From contig JAGFJG010000130.1 of the NCBI GenBank assembly GCA_024102915.1, forward strand, positions 1-51,771: 51,771 bases of DNA. Direction: 5' to 3'. The notes under the pieces are model-generated. The model was not told the DNA's origin. It made no database searches and saw only the letters and a list, made by a program, of their open reading frames with translations. Of this stretch, positions 16,208 through 26,163 are shown piece by piece. The position numbers and the translations under genes were made by a program. The stretch comes from Caldilineales bacterium. GTDB taxonomy: Bacteria > Chloroflexota > Anaerolineae > J102. The stretch's first letter is position 1. Every line of letters begins with the position of its first letter.

Positions 16208-16237
16208 CGTAACGATCAGGCGACGGTGGGTGTGTAA
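16208..16237 (+). promoter_or_regulatory. Conserved 30-bp element, copy A
   Basis: CGTAACG, 7 variable bases, GACGGT, 7 bases, TAA. The same layout recurs at 25149, 30769 and 48414. Here CGTAACG is doubled (another copy begins at 16196), and the preceding CTCGCTT is shared with the copy at 48414. It lies 135 bp before the small membrane protein gene. Confidence 0.7.
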
Positions 16238-16372
16238 GATGGGTTATGTGAATCGCAAACAAGTCAACAGTTTGCAGCAGCGGAACTCAACTGATCACTG
16301 TCGACCGATTACTGCCAACTGCACCTGGCTTCTCCCCAAATCTGACGGCTTTCATCAACTGAGGTCTTATTT

Positions 16373-16843
16373 ATGGCTCCTGGCAATCACACAAAACAAG
16401 TAACCGGCGCAGGCAGGGCGAGCGATATCGCTATCGATGGATTGTTGGCGGGCGTGGCGGCGGGCGTGGTCATGGCGGTCGCCCTTGAGTTGATCGGCCT
16501 GGTCACCGGGTCGTCGTTTGGAGCGATGTTGGCGCGCCTCGATCCCGGCGGCGCGTCCTCGACTGTGAACGGGCTATTGGCTCATATAGCCGTTTCCGGA
16601 ATCTATGGGCTTGTGTTCGGGCTGCTTTACAAACTTGTCAGATCACAGAGAATCCTGTCAGCGGTTCCTGTGTGGTTGTTGGGGGTCGTATACGGATTGT
16701 TGCTGCTGATCATTTCGCAACTTCTGACTTCGTTCAATCAATACGCACTGCAAGGCATTTCGTTTGTCAGCCTATTGGCGGTGCACCTGGTCTATGGGGC
16801 CGTGTTGGGGTGGTTGGTGGGGCGACGCGAACGCGCGGGTTAG
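16373..16843 (+). CDS. Small four-span membrane protein of unknown function
   Basis: A 156-residue protein with about four hydrophobic segments (roughly residues 18-45, 66-86, 94-114 and 127-148) and short polar ends, the last reading VGRRERAG. I do not recognise a family; the Gly-rich GLLAGVAAGVVMAVALELIG and LVYGAVLGWLVGRR pattern resembles small Chloroflexota membrane proteins of unknown role. The ATG at 16373 follows AACTGAGGTCTTATTT, which has a usable GAGG. It is preceded by copy A of the conserved element, which links it to the cytochrome, hydrolase and cupredoxin-like lipoprotein genes. Confidence 0.75.
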   Translation: MAPGNHTKQVTGAGRASDIAIDGLLAGVAAGVVMAVALELIGLVTGSSFGAMLARLDPGGASSTVNGLLAHIAVSGIYGLVFGLLYKLVRSQRILSAVPVWLLGVVYGLLLLIISQLLTSFNQYALQGISFVSLLAVHLVYGAVLGWLVGRRERAG

Positions 16844-16880
16844 ATGCGCGGCGGGAAATCTGGCCCACTAAAGCCCTCAT

Positions 16881-16966
16881 TTGACATATTAAGAACATCC
16901 TCTATGATGAAAAAGGTTCGTATTGGTTCATCTGTGACGGCAGACGAGCATCACGGCTTTTTCATC
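16881..16966 (+). promoter_or_regulatory. Sigma-70 promoter and leader stem upstream of the peptide ABC permease
   Basis: TTGACA (16881-16886) and TATGAT (16903-16908) are spaced by 16 nt. GATGAAAAAG (16906-16915) and CTTTTTCATC (16957-16966) are perfect 10-bp complements, so the 5' end of the message could fold into a stem that ends 7 nt before the start codon and would affect ribosome access. That regulatory role is an inference. Confidence 0.65.
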
Positions 16967-16973
16967 TTGAACG

Positions 16974-17943
16974 ATGCAAAGATACCTGATCCGCCGCGTT
17001 CTGCAGGCAATTCCGCTTCTCTTTATCCTCAGCATCGTTTTATTTTTCATGGTACGCTCTGCGCCGGGGGGGCCGCTGGCGCAGGCGGAGCGAAATCCTA
17101 ATATCACAGCCGAACAGTTGGAAGTACTGCGCGAGCGGATGGGATTGAATGAGCCGCTTTATTTGCAGTACTCCAAATGGATGCGGAACATCGTTCTAGA
17201 GGGGGATTTGGGTCATTCGATCAAGAGTAATCGCCCGGTTGCGGAGATGATCGGCGAGCGCATTCCCAATACGTTATTACTGGTGGGCACGGCCTTTCTG
17301 CTGACGCTGATCATCGCCATCCCGATAGGCGCGGCCAGCGCCCGCAAGCAATACAGTCTGTTCGATTACGTAGTGACTACCCTCACCTTTGCCGGACAGT
17401 CGGTGCCCGTGTACTGGCTGGGGCTGATGGCCATCTTGGTGTTTTATATGTGGCTGGACAATCCCATCACTGGTAAACCCCTGTTTCCAGCGGGAGGGAT
17501 GTATTCCATCGGCGGCGATAAAAGCCTGGGCGATCTGCTATGGCACATGGTGCTGCCGGTGGCTGTGTTGACCCTGGCCTGGACCGCCTGGTATTCGCGC
17601 TTCTTTCGGGCCAGTATGCTGGAGGTGCAAAACGAGGATTATGTGCGCACCGCCCGCTCTAAGGGTCTGCCCGAACGGGTCGTCGCCTCACGGCACACCA
17701 TGCGCAACGCCCTGATGCCCATGGTGACGATGATCGCCCTGGACATCCCGGCGATTTTCGCTGGCGCACTCTTCATCGAAACGATCTTCTCCTGGCCAGG
17801 GATGGGCAGGTTGTTTTGGGAAGCCGCCAGAGGCCGGGATTACCCGGTGCTCCTGGGCGTGATCCTGATCAACGCCGTCATCATCGTCCTCGCTAACATC
17901 CTGGCCGACATCGGTTACGGCTTTGTCGACCCGCGGGTGCAAT

Positions 17944-17951
<8 letters not shown>
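16974..17951 (+). CDS. Peptide-type ABC transporter permease (DppB/OppB family)
   Basis: A 325-residue permease with the N-terminal MQRYLIRRVLQAIPLLFILS span, the periplasmic domain NPNITAEQLEVLRERMGLNEPLYLQYSKW, and five further spans. The EAA loop reads RTARSKGLPERVVASRHTMRNALMPM, which docks to the ATPase. The C-terminal block FAGALFIETIFSWPGMGRLFWEAARGRDYPV is typical. It imports peptides or, in some relatives, nickel or sugars. Its stop overlaps the next start by 8 bp. Confidence 0.94.
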
Positions 17952-18864
<913 letters not shown>

Positions 18865-18889
18865 TTTCTGTAGATCAGCGTTTTATGCT

Positions 18890-18955
18890 TCACGCAAAGG
18901 CGCGGAGTTTCAAAGGGCAAGACAATTGCTTAGCGATCTTTGCGGCTTTGCGTGA
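18890..18955. repeat. Inverted repeat with CACGCAAAGGCGC words
   Basis: TCACGCAAAGGCGCGGAG at 18890-18907 faces CTTTGCGGCTTTGCGTGA at 18938-18955, with about three mismatches. It separates the permease pair from the binding-protein gene and is another iterated-word spacer hairpin. Confidence 0.65.
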
Positions 18956-19044
18956 GATTTTGGGACTGGTTGGTTTACTGGCCTCCGACCGGTTCGGAAG
19001 TCTGAAGTTTCAATTCCCAACCCATGCGCTCGAAGGAGGATTTC

Positions 19045-20850
19045 ATGAAAAAGCGCTCAACATTCACTCTTGTGGCCCTGGTCGCACTGCTGACCCTGGC
19101 CATCGCATTGGCGGGCTGCGCCACCGCTGCACCTGCAGCTCCGGCCCAGCAACCCGCCGAGCAGCCGGCTGAACAGCCTGCCGAAGAGCCGGCGGCTGAG
19201 ACACCGGCAGAGGAACCGACAGAGGAAGCGCCCGCCGAAGAAGCCGCATCCATGGAAGGCGGCACGGCCGTGCTCATCATCCCCGAAGAGCCTGCCTCCT
19301 TCAACCAGTATCTGGCCGTCGCCGCCATCGTACGTCAGGTCTCAGACGCAACCACCGCCGGACTGACCACCGTCAATGCCGCGGGTGAATTCGTGCCGGT
19401 GCTGGCCGACGAACTCCCCACCATCGAGAATGGCGGCGTCTCTGAAGATTTCCTGACGATCACCTGGAAGCTCAAGCCGGACCTGAAATGGTCGGATGGC
19501 GAGCCGCTCACCTCGGACGATATCAAATTCACCTGGGAGGCCGTATCCAACCCTGACAGCGGCGCTGTCCTCACCACCGGCTTCGACCTGATCGAATCGA
19601 TCGAAACGCCGGATGAACTCACCGCCGTCGTCAAGTACAGCGATATCAACATGGCTTATCTACAGCAGTTCGCCTTTGGCCTGCTGCCTCGCCACGCCGC
19701 CGGCGCGCCGGAGGAGATGAGCACGTGGGAGTGGAACCGTCTGCCGGTGTCGGCAGGTCCCTTTGTCGTGACCGACTGGGTCTCTGGCGATTCGATCACC
19801 ATGGAGCGCAACCCCAACTATTACCAGGAAGGCCTGCCGCATTTGGATCGGGTCATTTTCAAGGTCGTACCTGACCCCGGCGCACAAATGGCGATGATGA
19901 TCCAGGGTGAGGCGGATGTCCATCTCTGGCCCGGCGCCGAGAAAGACATCTACGATTCCCAGGCCGAGGGCGTCGCCACCCTGCAGGAAATCCCCGGCCC
20001 CTGGAACATGGCGATGCGCTTCAACCTCAGCCAGCCTTTCGATAACGACACCGGCCCCGAACCGCCGCATCCCATCCTGGGCGACCTGCGCGTACGGCAG
20101 GCCATCGCCCACGCCATTGATTACGACACCATCATCAACGACGTCAACCCCGGCGTCTCACCAGCCACCAGTCCCTTCGCTTATGGCTGGTTCGCCTGCG
20201 ATATCCCGCGCAAGTATGAGTACGATCCAGAAAAGGCGAACGCCTTGTTGGAGGAAGCCGGTTGGGTGATGGGCGATGACGGTATCCGCGTGGCCCAGGG
20301 TGCAGAATACGCCGAGGATGGCACGCGATTGTCGTTGCAGATCGAGGGCTACACCAACTTCCAGCCGTTACAAAAGCTGGAAGAGTTCATCGTCGAGAAT
20401 TGGAAAGCGGTGGGCATCGAGGGCCAGATCCAGAATGATGATTTCTCGATCATCTTTGGTTCGCTGGCCGATGGCGCCCCGCGCAAGACCGGTAATTTCG
20501 ACGCCGTGATCTATGACTCGCGCTTCGATCTGGAGCCTCAGGCCACCGTCAAGGCTCTGTTCCACTCCACTGAGATCCCCTCGGAAGATAATCCGGCCGG
20601 GGCCAATTACTCGCGGTGGGTGAACGCCGACGCCGATGCGGCCATCGAAATGGCGGGCAGCACGGTTGACGTGGACACCCGCAAAGCGGCGTATTGCGAC
20701 CTGGGCGAATTGATCGCCGACGAACTGCCGCAGTTGCACTTCTATCTGTTCACCGAGGGCTATGGCGCCTCCGACAAACTGAGCGGCTACGAGGTCAACA
20801 TGTGGGGCAGCCTGTCCTGGGATATCCAGAACTGGATGAAGAGCGAGTAA
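19045..20850 (+). CDS. Peptide-type ABC transporter substrate-binding lipoprotein (SBP family 5)
   Basis: A 601-residue secreted lipoprotein. The start at 19045 follows AAGGAGGA by 6 nt. The signal is MKKRSTFTLV..., with lipobox LAGC and lipidated Cys25, then a ~45-residue linker rich in Pro, Ala and Glu that holds the receptor off the membrane. The body has the family blocks LKPDLKWSDGEPLTSDDIKFTWEA, RNPNYYQEGLPHLDRVIFKVV and VRQAIAHAIDYDTIIN. It delivers ligand to the two permeases upstream. The ligand is probably a peptide, but an amidohydrolase gene behind it suggests an amide or cyclic compound. Confidence 0.95.
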   Translation: MKKRSTFTLVALVALLTLAIALAGCATAAPAAPAQQPAEQPAEQPAEEPAAETPAEEPTEEAPAEEAASMEGGTAVLIIPEEPASFNQYLAVAAIVRQVSDATTAGLTTVNAAGEFVPVLADELPTIENGGVSEDFLTITWKLKPDLKWSDGEPLTSDDIKFTWEAVSNPDSGAVLTTGFDLIESIETPDELTAVVKYSDINMAYLQQFAFGLLPRHAAGAPEEMSTWEWNRLPVSAGPFVVTDWVSGDSITMERNPNYYQEGLPHLDRVIFKVVPDPGAQMAMMIQGEADVHLWPGAEKDIYDSQAEGVATLQEIPGPWNMAMRFNLSQPFDNDTGPEPPHPILGDLRVRQAIAHAIDYDTIINDVNPGVSPATSPFAYGWFACDIPRKYEYDPEKANALLEEAGWVMGDDGIRVAQGAEYAEDGTRLSLQIEGYTNFQPLQKLEEFIVENWKAVGIEGQIQNDDFSIIFGSLADGAPRKTGNFDAVIYDSRFDLEPQATVKALFHSTEIPSEDNPAGANYSRWVNADADAAIEMAGSTVDVDTRKAAYCDLGELIADELPQLHFYLFTEGYGASDKLSGYEVNMWGSLSWDIQNWMKSE

Positions 20851-20882
20851 TCGCCGCCTCCATCAAAATGTGACCATTCACC

Positions 20883-20916
20883 AGAGGGCCGGAGTTCAAT
20901 GCGATTCCGGCCCTCT
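20883..20916 (+). terminator. Strong GC hairpin after the binding-protein gene
   Basis: AGAGGGCCGGA (20883-20893) pairs with TCCGGCCCTCT (20906-20916), 11 perfect pairs, 32 nt after the stop. No U-tract follows, so it may stabilise the upstream message or reduce read-through into the amidohydrolase gene rather than end transcription. Confidence 0.6.
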
Positions 20917-20967
20917 GCATTCATCCGCAGATGACGCAGATTGAGTTTACAAAACAAAGGAACCGAT

Positions 20968-22584
20968 ATGAAACAAACAGCCGATTATTTGATCACAAAT
21001 GCCCGCGTGTACACCGTCGATGAGGCGAATTCGCACGCCGAAGCCGTGGCCGTGCGCGGCAATCGCATCGTCTTTGTGGGCGATGCTGCAAGCGCCCAGG
21101 CCTGGCGGGGAACCGCTACTGAAATCATCGATGCGGGCGGGCGCACCCTGCTGCCAGGGTTCATCGACAGCCATTATCATCTTTATAGCGGCTCGCTCTC
21201 GCTGCGGCACATGCAACTCTACGAGGTCGATGATCCTGCAACGTTGCGCGAAAGCATTGCCGCCTTCGCCAGAGAGAATTCCGAGGGAGAGTGGCTGGAA
21301 GGACGCGGATTGAAATACAACGCCGTGCCTCCGGACGGATTGACCCGCCAGTTCCTCGATGAAATCGTGGGCGACCGGCCTTTGTTCATCGTCGCCTTCG
21401 ATGGGCACACCGCCTGGGCGAATACCGAAGCGTTGCGGCGGGCGGATTTGCTGACAGGTCGGGAAGTCGGCCCGAACAGCGAGGTCGTCCTCGACCCGGC
21501 CACCGGTCTGGCGACGGGCGAATTGCGTGAACCCCCCGCCTTCAGCCCCGTGAGTTCGCTCATCCCGCCGCCGAACGAAAACATGGTGCGGGCCAGTCTG
21601 CACCAGGGCATGGCTCAGGCTGCCGGGTTGGGCATCACCAGCATCCACAACATGCGCGGGAATATGGAAAAGGCGAAGGTCTACGCCGCGCTGGAGGACG
21701 CGGGCGAGATGACCCTGCGCGTTTACCTGCCCTACCTTGTCACCCCGGAAACGCCGTTGCAGGCGCTGGCCGATGAAGCTGTCGCCATGCGCGACAACTT
21801 CCAATCAGGCTATTTGCACAGCAACTGCATCAAGGTCTTCATGGACGGCGTGATCGAATCCTACACCGCCCTCATGCTTGACGATTATGCGGACGCTCCC
21901 GGCAACAAAGGCAGCGCCAACTTCACAGCCGAGCAGTTCAATCAGATCGCGGTCGAAGCCGATCGCCTGGGCCTGCAAATTTTTGTCCACGCCATCGGCG
22001 ACGCCGCCGTGCGCCGCACGCTCGACGGCTACGAACTGGCCCGGCAGACCAACGGTTCCCGCGACAGCCGCCATCGCGTCGAGCACATCGAGACCATCCA
22101 TCCCGACGACATCCCCCGCTTCGCTGATCTGGACGTGATCGCCTCTTTCCAGCCGTTGCACTCACCCCTGACTATCGACGATCCCGATGTGTGGCCCAGC
22201 CGTGTGGGGCCGGAACGCTGGCGCTACAGCTTTGCCTGGAATGACTTGCGAGACGCCGGGGCCAGATTCGCCTTTGGCAGCGATTGGCCGGTGGTCAGCC
22301 AGAGTCCCATCCTCGGCATCTATGCCGTTCTCAATCGCCAGCCCTGGCGACCCGGCCTGCCCGACCAGCGCCAGACCCTGGCCGAAACAATCGCCGCCTA
22401 CACCCGTGACGCCGCCTATGCCGAATTTCAGGAAAACGAGAAAGGCATGATCCGCGTCGGAATGCTGGCCGATTTGGCGATCATGTCCGAGGACATTTTC
22501 GCCACGCCGCCGGAGGAGTTTACGCGCGTCTCTGTGCTGCTGACGATGTGTGATGGTCGGGTGGTGCACCGGGCCGGGGTGTAG
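20968..22584 (+). CDS. YtcJ-like amidohydrolase family protein
   Basis: A 538-residue metal-dependent hydrolase counted from MKQTADYLITNARVYTVDE, whose ATG follows AAAGGAACCGAT. The metal-binding GFIDSHYHLY (HxH) is at about residues 65-74; later come HAIGDAAVRRTL, RVEHIETIHPDD, and GSDWPVVSQSP with the catalytic Asp. The ends form the small beta-sandwich domain typical of this superfamily. It probably hydrolyses an amide or related bond in a compound brought in by the upstream ABC system, in the cytoplasm (no signal). Its last 124 bp are duplicated at 24882-25005. Confidence 0.93.
   Translation: MKQTADYLITNARVYTVDEANSHAEAVAVRGNRIVFVGDAASAQAWRGTATEIIDAGGRTLLPGFIDSHYHLYSGSLSLRHMQLYEVDDPATLRESIAAFARENSEGEWLEGRGLKYNAVPPDGLTRQFLDEIVGDRPLFIVAFDGHTAWANTEALRRADLLTGREVGPNSEVVLDPATGLATGELREPPAFSPVSSLIPPPNENMVRASLHQGMAQAAGLGITSIHNMRGNMEKAKVYAALEDAGEMTLRVYLPYLVTPETPLQALADEAVAMRDNFQSGYLHSNCIKVFMDGVIESYTALMLDDYADAPGNKGSANFTAEQFNQIAVEADRLGLQIFVHAIGDAAVRRTLDGYELARQTNGSRDSRHRVEHIETIHPDDIPRFADLDVIASFQPLHSPLTIDDPDVWPSRVGPERWRYSFAWNDLRDAGARFAFGSDWPVVSQSPILGIYAVLNRQPWRPGLPDQRQTLAETIAAYTRDAAYAEFQENEKGMIRVGMLADLAIMSEDIFATPPEEFTRVSVLLTMCDGRVVHRAGV
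22461..22584 (+). repeat. 124-bp direct repeat, copy 1 (3' end of the amidohydrolase)
   Basis: This segment and 24882-25005 have the same length with no gap and about 14 mismatches by my count (near 89% identity). It encodes the C-terminal MLADLAIMSEDIFATPPEEF part and the following strand up to the stop. Confidence 0.9.
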
Positions 22585-22585
22585 G

Positions 22586-24590
22586 TTACCCAGTTCCGGC
22601 AGGCTGCGACGGTTGAATCATCGGTAGCCACAGCTTGAACATGACCGGCGGTGTAGGCGTTGCCGTAGACGTGGCCGAGGGTGTGTTGGTCGGTACAGAT
22701 GTGCCGGTGGCGGTGGGGGGTCCAGGTGGCGGTTGGGGTCGCGGTACTGGTGGGTGTGAGGATTGGGGATGGCGTCAAAGTTGGAGTTGGGGATGGCGTC
22801 GGAGTGCTGGGGGGGCTGGGGGTTACGGTTGGGGTCGGGGTTGCAGTGGGAGTGGCCGTGGCAAAGGACCCCTCGATGACAATCTCTCGCGCCTCTGCTA
22901 CCGTCTTACCGACAAAGTCTTCGTATGGCGGAAGCTTGTCACCCTCCGTTTTCATGTCTTGCTTCAGCCCGGGACTGGCCCTATCCTTGATGAGACGTAA
23001 GAATAGCTTCAGGATCTCCATTTGTTCGGCGGTGATCACGACATCTCCAGCAGGCCGATTCAAGTTGAAGACTGAACCGGCGGACTGAAAAAGAGCGACT
23101 TTGGCATAATCTACAAGTAGAGGCCATCCAACTTGGGCTACCCTCAATCCCACTCCCAAGAGGGATAAATCGTCCTCGATCATTTCCCTTATCTCTGTCT
23201 TATGGGTGTTGGCCAGATCGCAATAGTGATCGGGATCATTTACATGCTCGATGAGATCGTCCCGCACATACTGAAAGGAATCAAACTCCGCCTTGTACAC
23301 TTGCGCCTGGGCTGTAATGTACCGATTAGAATCGTCGCCGCCTGCAACCAACACATAGAGATTGGGCAGCAACGTAGTTGTCTGTCCCCAGGTTCCAATT
23401 AGCATGGGGTCAGTATCGCCCCATTGCCCGGTGGCCGGATCATATAATTCGGCGCTGTCGACGACGCAGCAATTGGTGAGACCTCCCGCCACCAACACTT
23501 TCCCGTCCGGCAAGCGTAGCGCAGTGTGTCCGAGGCGGTGTACTTTCATGCTGTCCGCCGAACTCCACAGTTTCGTCTTTGGATCATACAATTCTGTGCT
23601 GTCGAGTTGGCCTTGACCGTCATTACGGTTGGTTCCTCCCGTGACCAGCACTCTGCCATCTGGCAACACGGTAGCGGCGTGTTCTCTGCGGGCAGTGACC
23701 ATAGCACCGGTTAGGGTCCAGCTCCCTTCTTCAGGGTTATAGAGTTCTGCACTTGAAAGAAATGTTTCGGTCCCTCCAACGACTGTACTTCCTCCAGCAA
23801 CCAGCACCCAACCATCATCGAGCAGAGTGACACTTGGCTCGTATCGACTTGTGCTCAGATCTTCGATCATAATCCACGATTCCGTCTCCGGATCATAGAG
23901 TTCTGTACTCTTCGATCCATCGCCGACAACCAAGACCGTTCCGTCCGCCAGTAACACGGCGCTATGTCCAACGCGGGCAACATGCATGCTTTCTGTCATG
24001 CGCCACTCGTCCGTCTGTGGGTCGTACAACTCGGCGCTGGCCAGCCCATTGCCATCGGCGCCGATGCCTCCGGTCACAAGCACCAGCCCATTAATCAGCA
24101 GCGTAGCAGTGTGCCAATATCGGCTTTCGTTCATAGGCGGTCCGAAATTCCATATCCCGTCCTCGACATGATAGATCTCGGTGGACTCGGACCCAGCCTC
24201 GGCCTGTCCTCCGGTGACCAGCACTCTACCCTCTGGCAATAGCGTTGCCGTGTGCAGATCACGATACGAATTCATGGGGTTGACCTCTTGCCAGGTTCCC
24301 AGAGCGTCGCCAGCCACCAGCGAGCTCAACCACGCGCCGCCGCTGCTAGTTCCAGGCGCCGGACAACCGGGTTCAGGCGTGGCGGTGGGATCAGGCGTAC
24401 CAGTTACGACTTCGGTGGGCGCGGGTGGGGGTGGGGATGCGCCACAGGCCGATAGCGTCAGAATGAGGACAAGTTGGGCGAACAGAACCCCTATCAGTTT
24501 GGCGACGAGAAATAGACCTTGTTTCGCGCGGGTCACTTGACTAACATCGGCGAACGTGAATGGCTCATCGCTCATTCCAATTTTTTTCAT
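22586..24590 (-). CDS. Secreted Kelch-repeat propeller lipoprotein with a C-terminal frameshift
   Basis: About 670 residues. The N-terminal span ends in lipobox LSAC followed by a Pro/Thr-rich linker. Seven repeats of the form R-H-A-T-L-L-x-x-G-x-V-L-V-x-G-G ... AELYDPxTxxW, from about residues 120 to 460, give a Kelch/galactose-oxidase-like beta-propeller. A helical segment and a TPT linker follow. As read, the frame runs on antisense through the amidohydrolase gene to 22428, giving a His/Arg-rich nonsense tail. Removing one base in the G6 run at 22715-22720 instead restores TSTATPTPPVMFKLWLPMIQ and a TAA at 22586-22588. The latter is the likely true end, so either the read has an error or the gene is shifted. 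The start could also be at 24626. Confidence 0.8.
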
Positions 24591-24881
24591 CACTTTGACC
24601 CCCTTGACTGTAAAGGCATTCTCCATTACTTGGCAATGCAGCTTCAGGTCATGGCAGATGCTCAGGCAAGAAACGAATCACTCATAGAGAACACCACGGT
24701 AAGTTTCACTGCGCATGATACTAGACCGGCGATGTTAGTGGAAGTAGACCCTTGGGGAACGTGCATTTCAATCTGGGGGCAGACTGTATCATGGCATCCG
24801 CTTGAGCAGAGATGTCCGTGCTCAAAGCGACCCACGGTCGCCTGACACCGGATCATTAACAAGGGAAAACGGTAATAACAA
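24591..24881. other. Gene-free stretch upstream of the Kelch gene
   Basis: About 290 bp, followed by the 124-bp repeat copy and another 140 bp without a gene. I see no convincing coding frame, promoter of good quality or RNA structure. It is likely the leader of the leftward Kelch gene, and the junction of the duplication lies at its right end. Confidence 0.5.
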
Positions 24882-25005
24882 AATGCTGTTCGATTTGGCG
24901 CTTATGTCCGAGGACATTTTCGCCACGCCGCCGGAGGAGTTTACGCGCGTCTCGGTGCTGCTGACGATGTGCGACGGCCGGGCGGTGCATCGGGCCGGGA
25001 TTTGA
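24882..25005 (+). pseudogene. Amidohydrolase C-terminal remnant (copy 2 of the 124-bp repeat)
   Basis: The frame encodes LFDLALMSEDIFATPPEEF and continues to HRAGI and a TGA, matching the last 41 codons of the amidohydrolase. Within the matching part nearly all differences are at third codon positions, so this piece diverged while still under coding selection, as part of a full paralogue. Only the tail remains, and no start codon or upstream body exists. Confidence 0.85.
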
Positions 25006-25148
25006 CCAGGTGACTGTTACTTTTGAAGGTGATAATTACTTCACTGTAACGGGTGAATTGGGCGCTTACGGGGGCTGATATTCGCTGGTCAATCGATAAA
25101 ACAATCAATACGAGGCGCGGTTCAAATGCCGCACCTCATATTGTATTC

Positions 25149-25178
25149 CGTAACGATTTCGAGACGGTCGTATGTTAA
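25149..25178 (+). promoter_or_regulatory. Conserved 30-bp element, copy C
   Basis: CGTAACG, 7 bases, GACGGT, 7 bases, TAA, ending 59 bp before the cytochrome c start codon. Same spacing as the copies at 16208, 30769 and 48414. Confidence 0.7.
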
Positions 25179-25237
25179 TGTGATGGCAAGAAAGATTCTC
25201 ACCCACGCCACATTTGATTTCAGGAGAGGCTCTTGCC

Positions 25238-26152
25238 ATGAAGAAAGCGTTGAAATGGATCGGAATCGTCATCGTCGCCCTGGTCGCAATTCTGGTTGTC
25301 GCCGCCATCGGGTTGACCCTGTACGGCAATAGCAAATTCAAGCCCACTTATGCAGATCGCCCACTGGCGCCTATTGTCGTCGACAGTAGTCCCGATGTTC
25401 TGGCGCGAGGTGAATACCTGATGACCTCGGCGATGGCCTGTGTCGACGCCTGCCACAAGGCCGAGGATGGCACACTCAGCGGCATATTCGAGCAGGTGCA
25501 GGAAGGTCCCATCGCCTTCACCTTCGCCCCGCCCAATCTCACGCCTGACCCGCGTACCGGCCTGGGTTCGTGGACCGACGCCGAGATCGCCAGGGCGATT
25601 CGCGAGGGTGTGGACAAGGATGGGGTGGGGCTGGTGATCATGCCTTCGTATACCTATCACGAACTCAGCGATGCCGATGTCGCCGCCGTCATCGCCTACC
25701 TGCGAAATCTGGAGCCGGTCGAAAAGGAGATCCCGCCCGTCGATGGCAACTCGGCAGCCAAGATCATGAACGCCTTCGGCGCGTTTGGCGCTTCGCCGGT
25801 CGGTGAACCGATCACAGCGCCGCAGTCAGCGCCCTCACCGGGAACCGCCGACTATGGAGATTACCTGATCGGTCTCGGCGGCTGCCGCGACTGCCACAAG
25901 TCCGATCTGTCCGGCGGGCTAATCCCGTTCGCCGAGCCGGGTGCACCCCCTGCCGCCAACCTCACTCCGGCGGGCGATCTGGCGAACTGGTCGGATGCGG
26001 ATTTCCTCACCGCCATGCGCAACGGCCTGCGGCCCGATGGCAGCAACATCGATCCCGAAAACATGCCCTGGCCGTACTATGGCAAAATGACCGATGGCGA
26101 TCTGCTCGATATCCTGGCATACTTGCGTAGCGTGCCGCCGGTTGCTGAATGA
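25238..26152 (+). CDS. Membrane-anchored diheme c-type cytochrome
   Basis: A 304-residue protein. The ATG at 25238 follows CAGGAGAGG; the upstream in-frame ATG would lengthen it by eight residues and lacks that site. An uncleaved-looking N-terminal span (residues 8-29) anchors two cytochrome c domains outside the cell membrane. The first heme site reads Cys68-Val-Asp-Ala-Cys72-His73, a CX3CH form; the second is the usual Cys216-Arg-Asp-Cys219-His220. Each domain has a candidate axial Met (IMPSYTY; MPWPYYG) and the closing helix DVAAVIAYLRNL or DLLDILAYLRSV. It probably carries electrons to or from an unknown dehydrogenase; none is adjacent. Confidence 0.9.
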   Translation: MKKALKWIGIVIVALVAILVVAAIGLTLYGNSKFKPTYADRPLAPIVVDSSPDVLARGEYLMTSAMACVDACHKAEDGTLSGIFEQVQEGPIAFTFAPPNLTPDPRTGLGSWTDAEIARAIREGVDKDGVGLVIMPSYTYHELSDADVAAVIAYLRNLEPVEKEIPPVDGNSAAKIMNAFGAFGASPVGEPITAPQSAPSPGTADYGDYLIGLGGCRDCHKSDLSGGLIPFAEPGAPPAANLTPAGDLANWSDADFLTAMRNGLRPDGSNIDPENMPWPYYGKMTDGDLLDILAYLRSVPPVAE

Positions 26153-26163
26153 CTTTGAAAGGG

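Larger units (their letters stand above)
16003..16372. other. Gene-free 370-bp divergent region
   Basis: The stretch holds a leftward sigma-70 promoter (16113-16141) for the thioredoxin-like/crp operon, the rightward conserved 30-bp element at 16208-16237, and then about 135 bp of leader before the small membrane protein. Words such as ACTGTCGACCGATTACTGCCAACTG are loosely iterated in the leader. No gene is visible. Confidence 0.6.

Noticed and set aside
22428..22585. Extension of the Kelch reading frame through the antisense strand of the amidohydrolase
   Set aside because: The residues are His/Arg-rich nonsense from a shifted linker, while the alternative frame ends in a sensible tail at 22586; the extension is the result of the frameshift.
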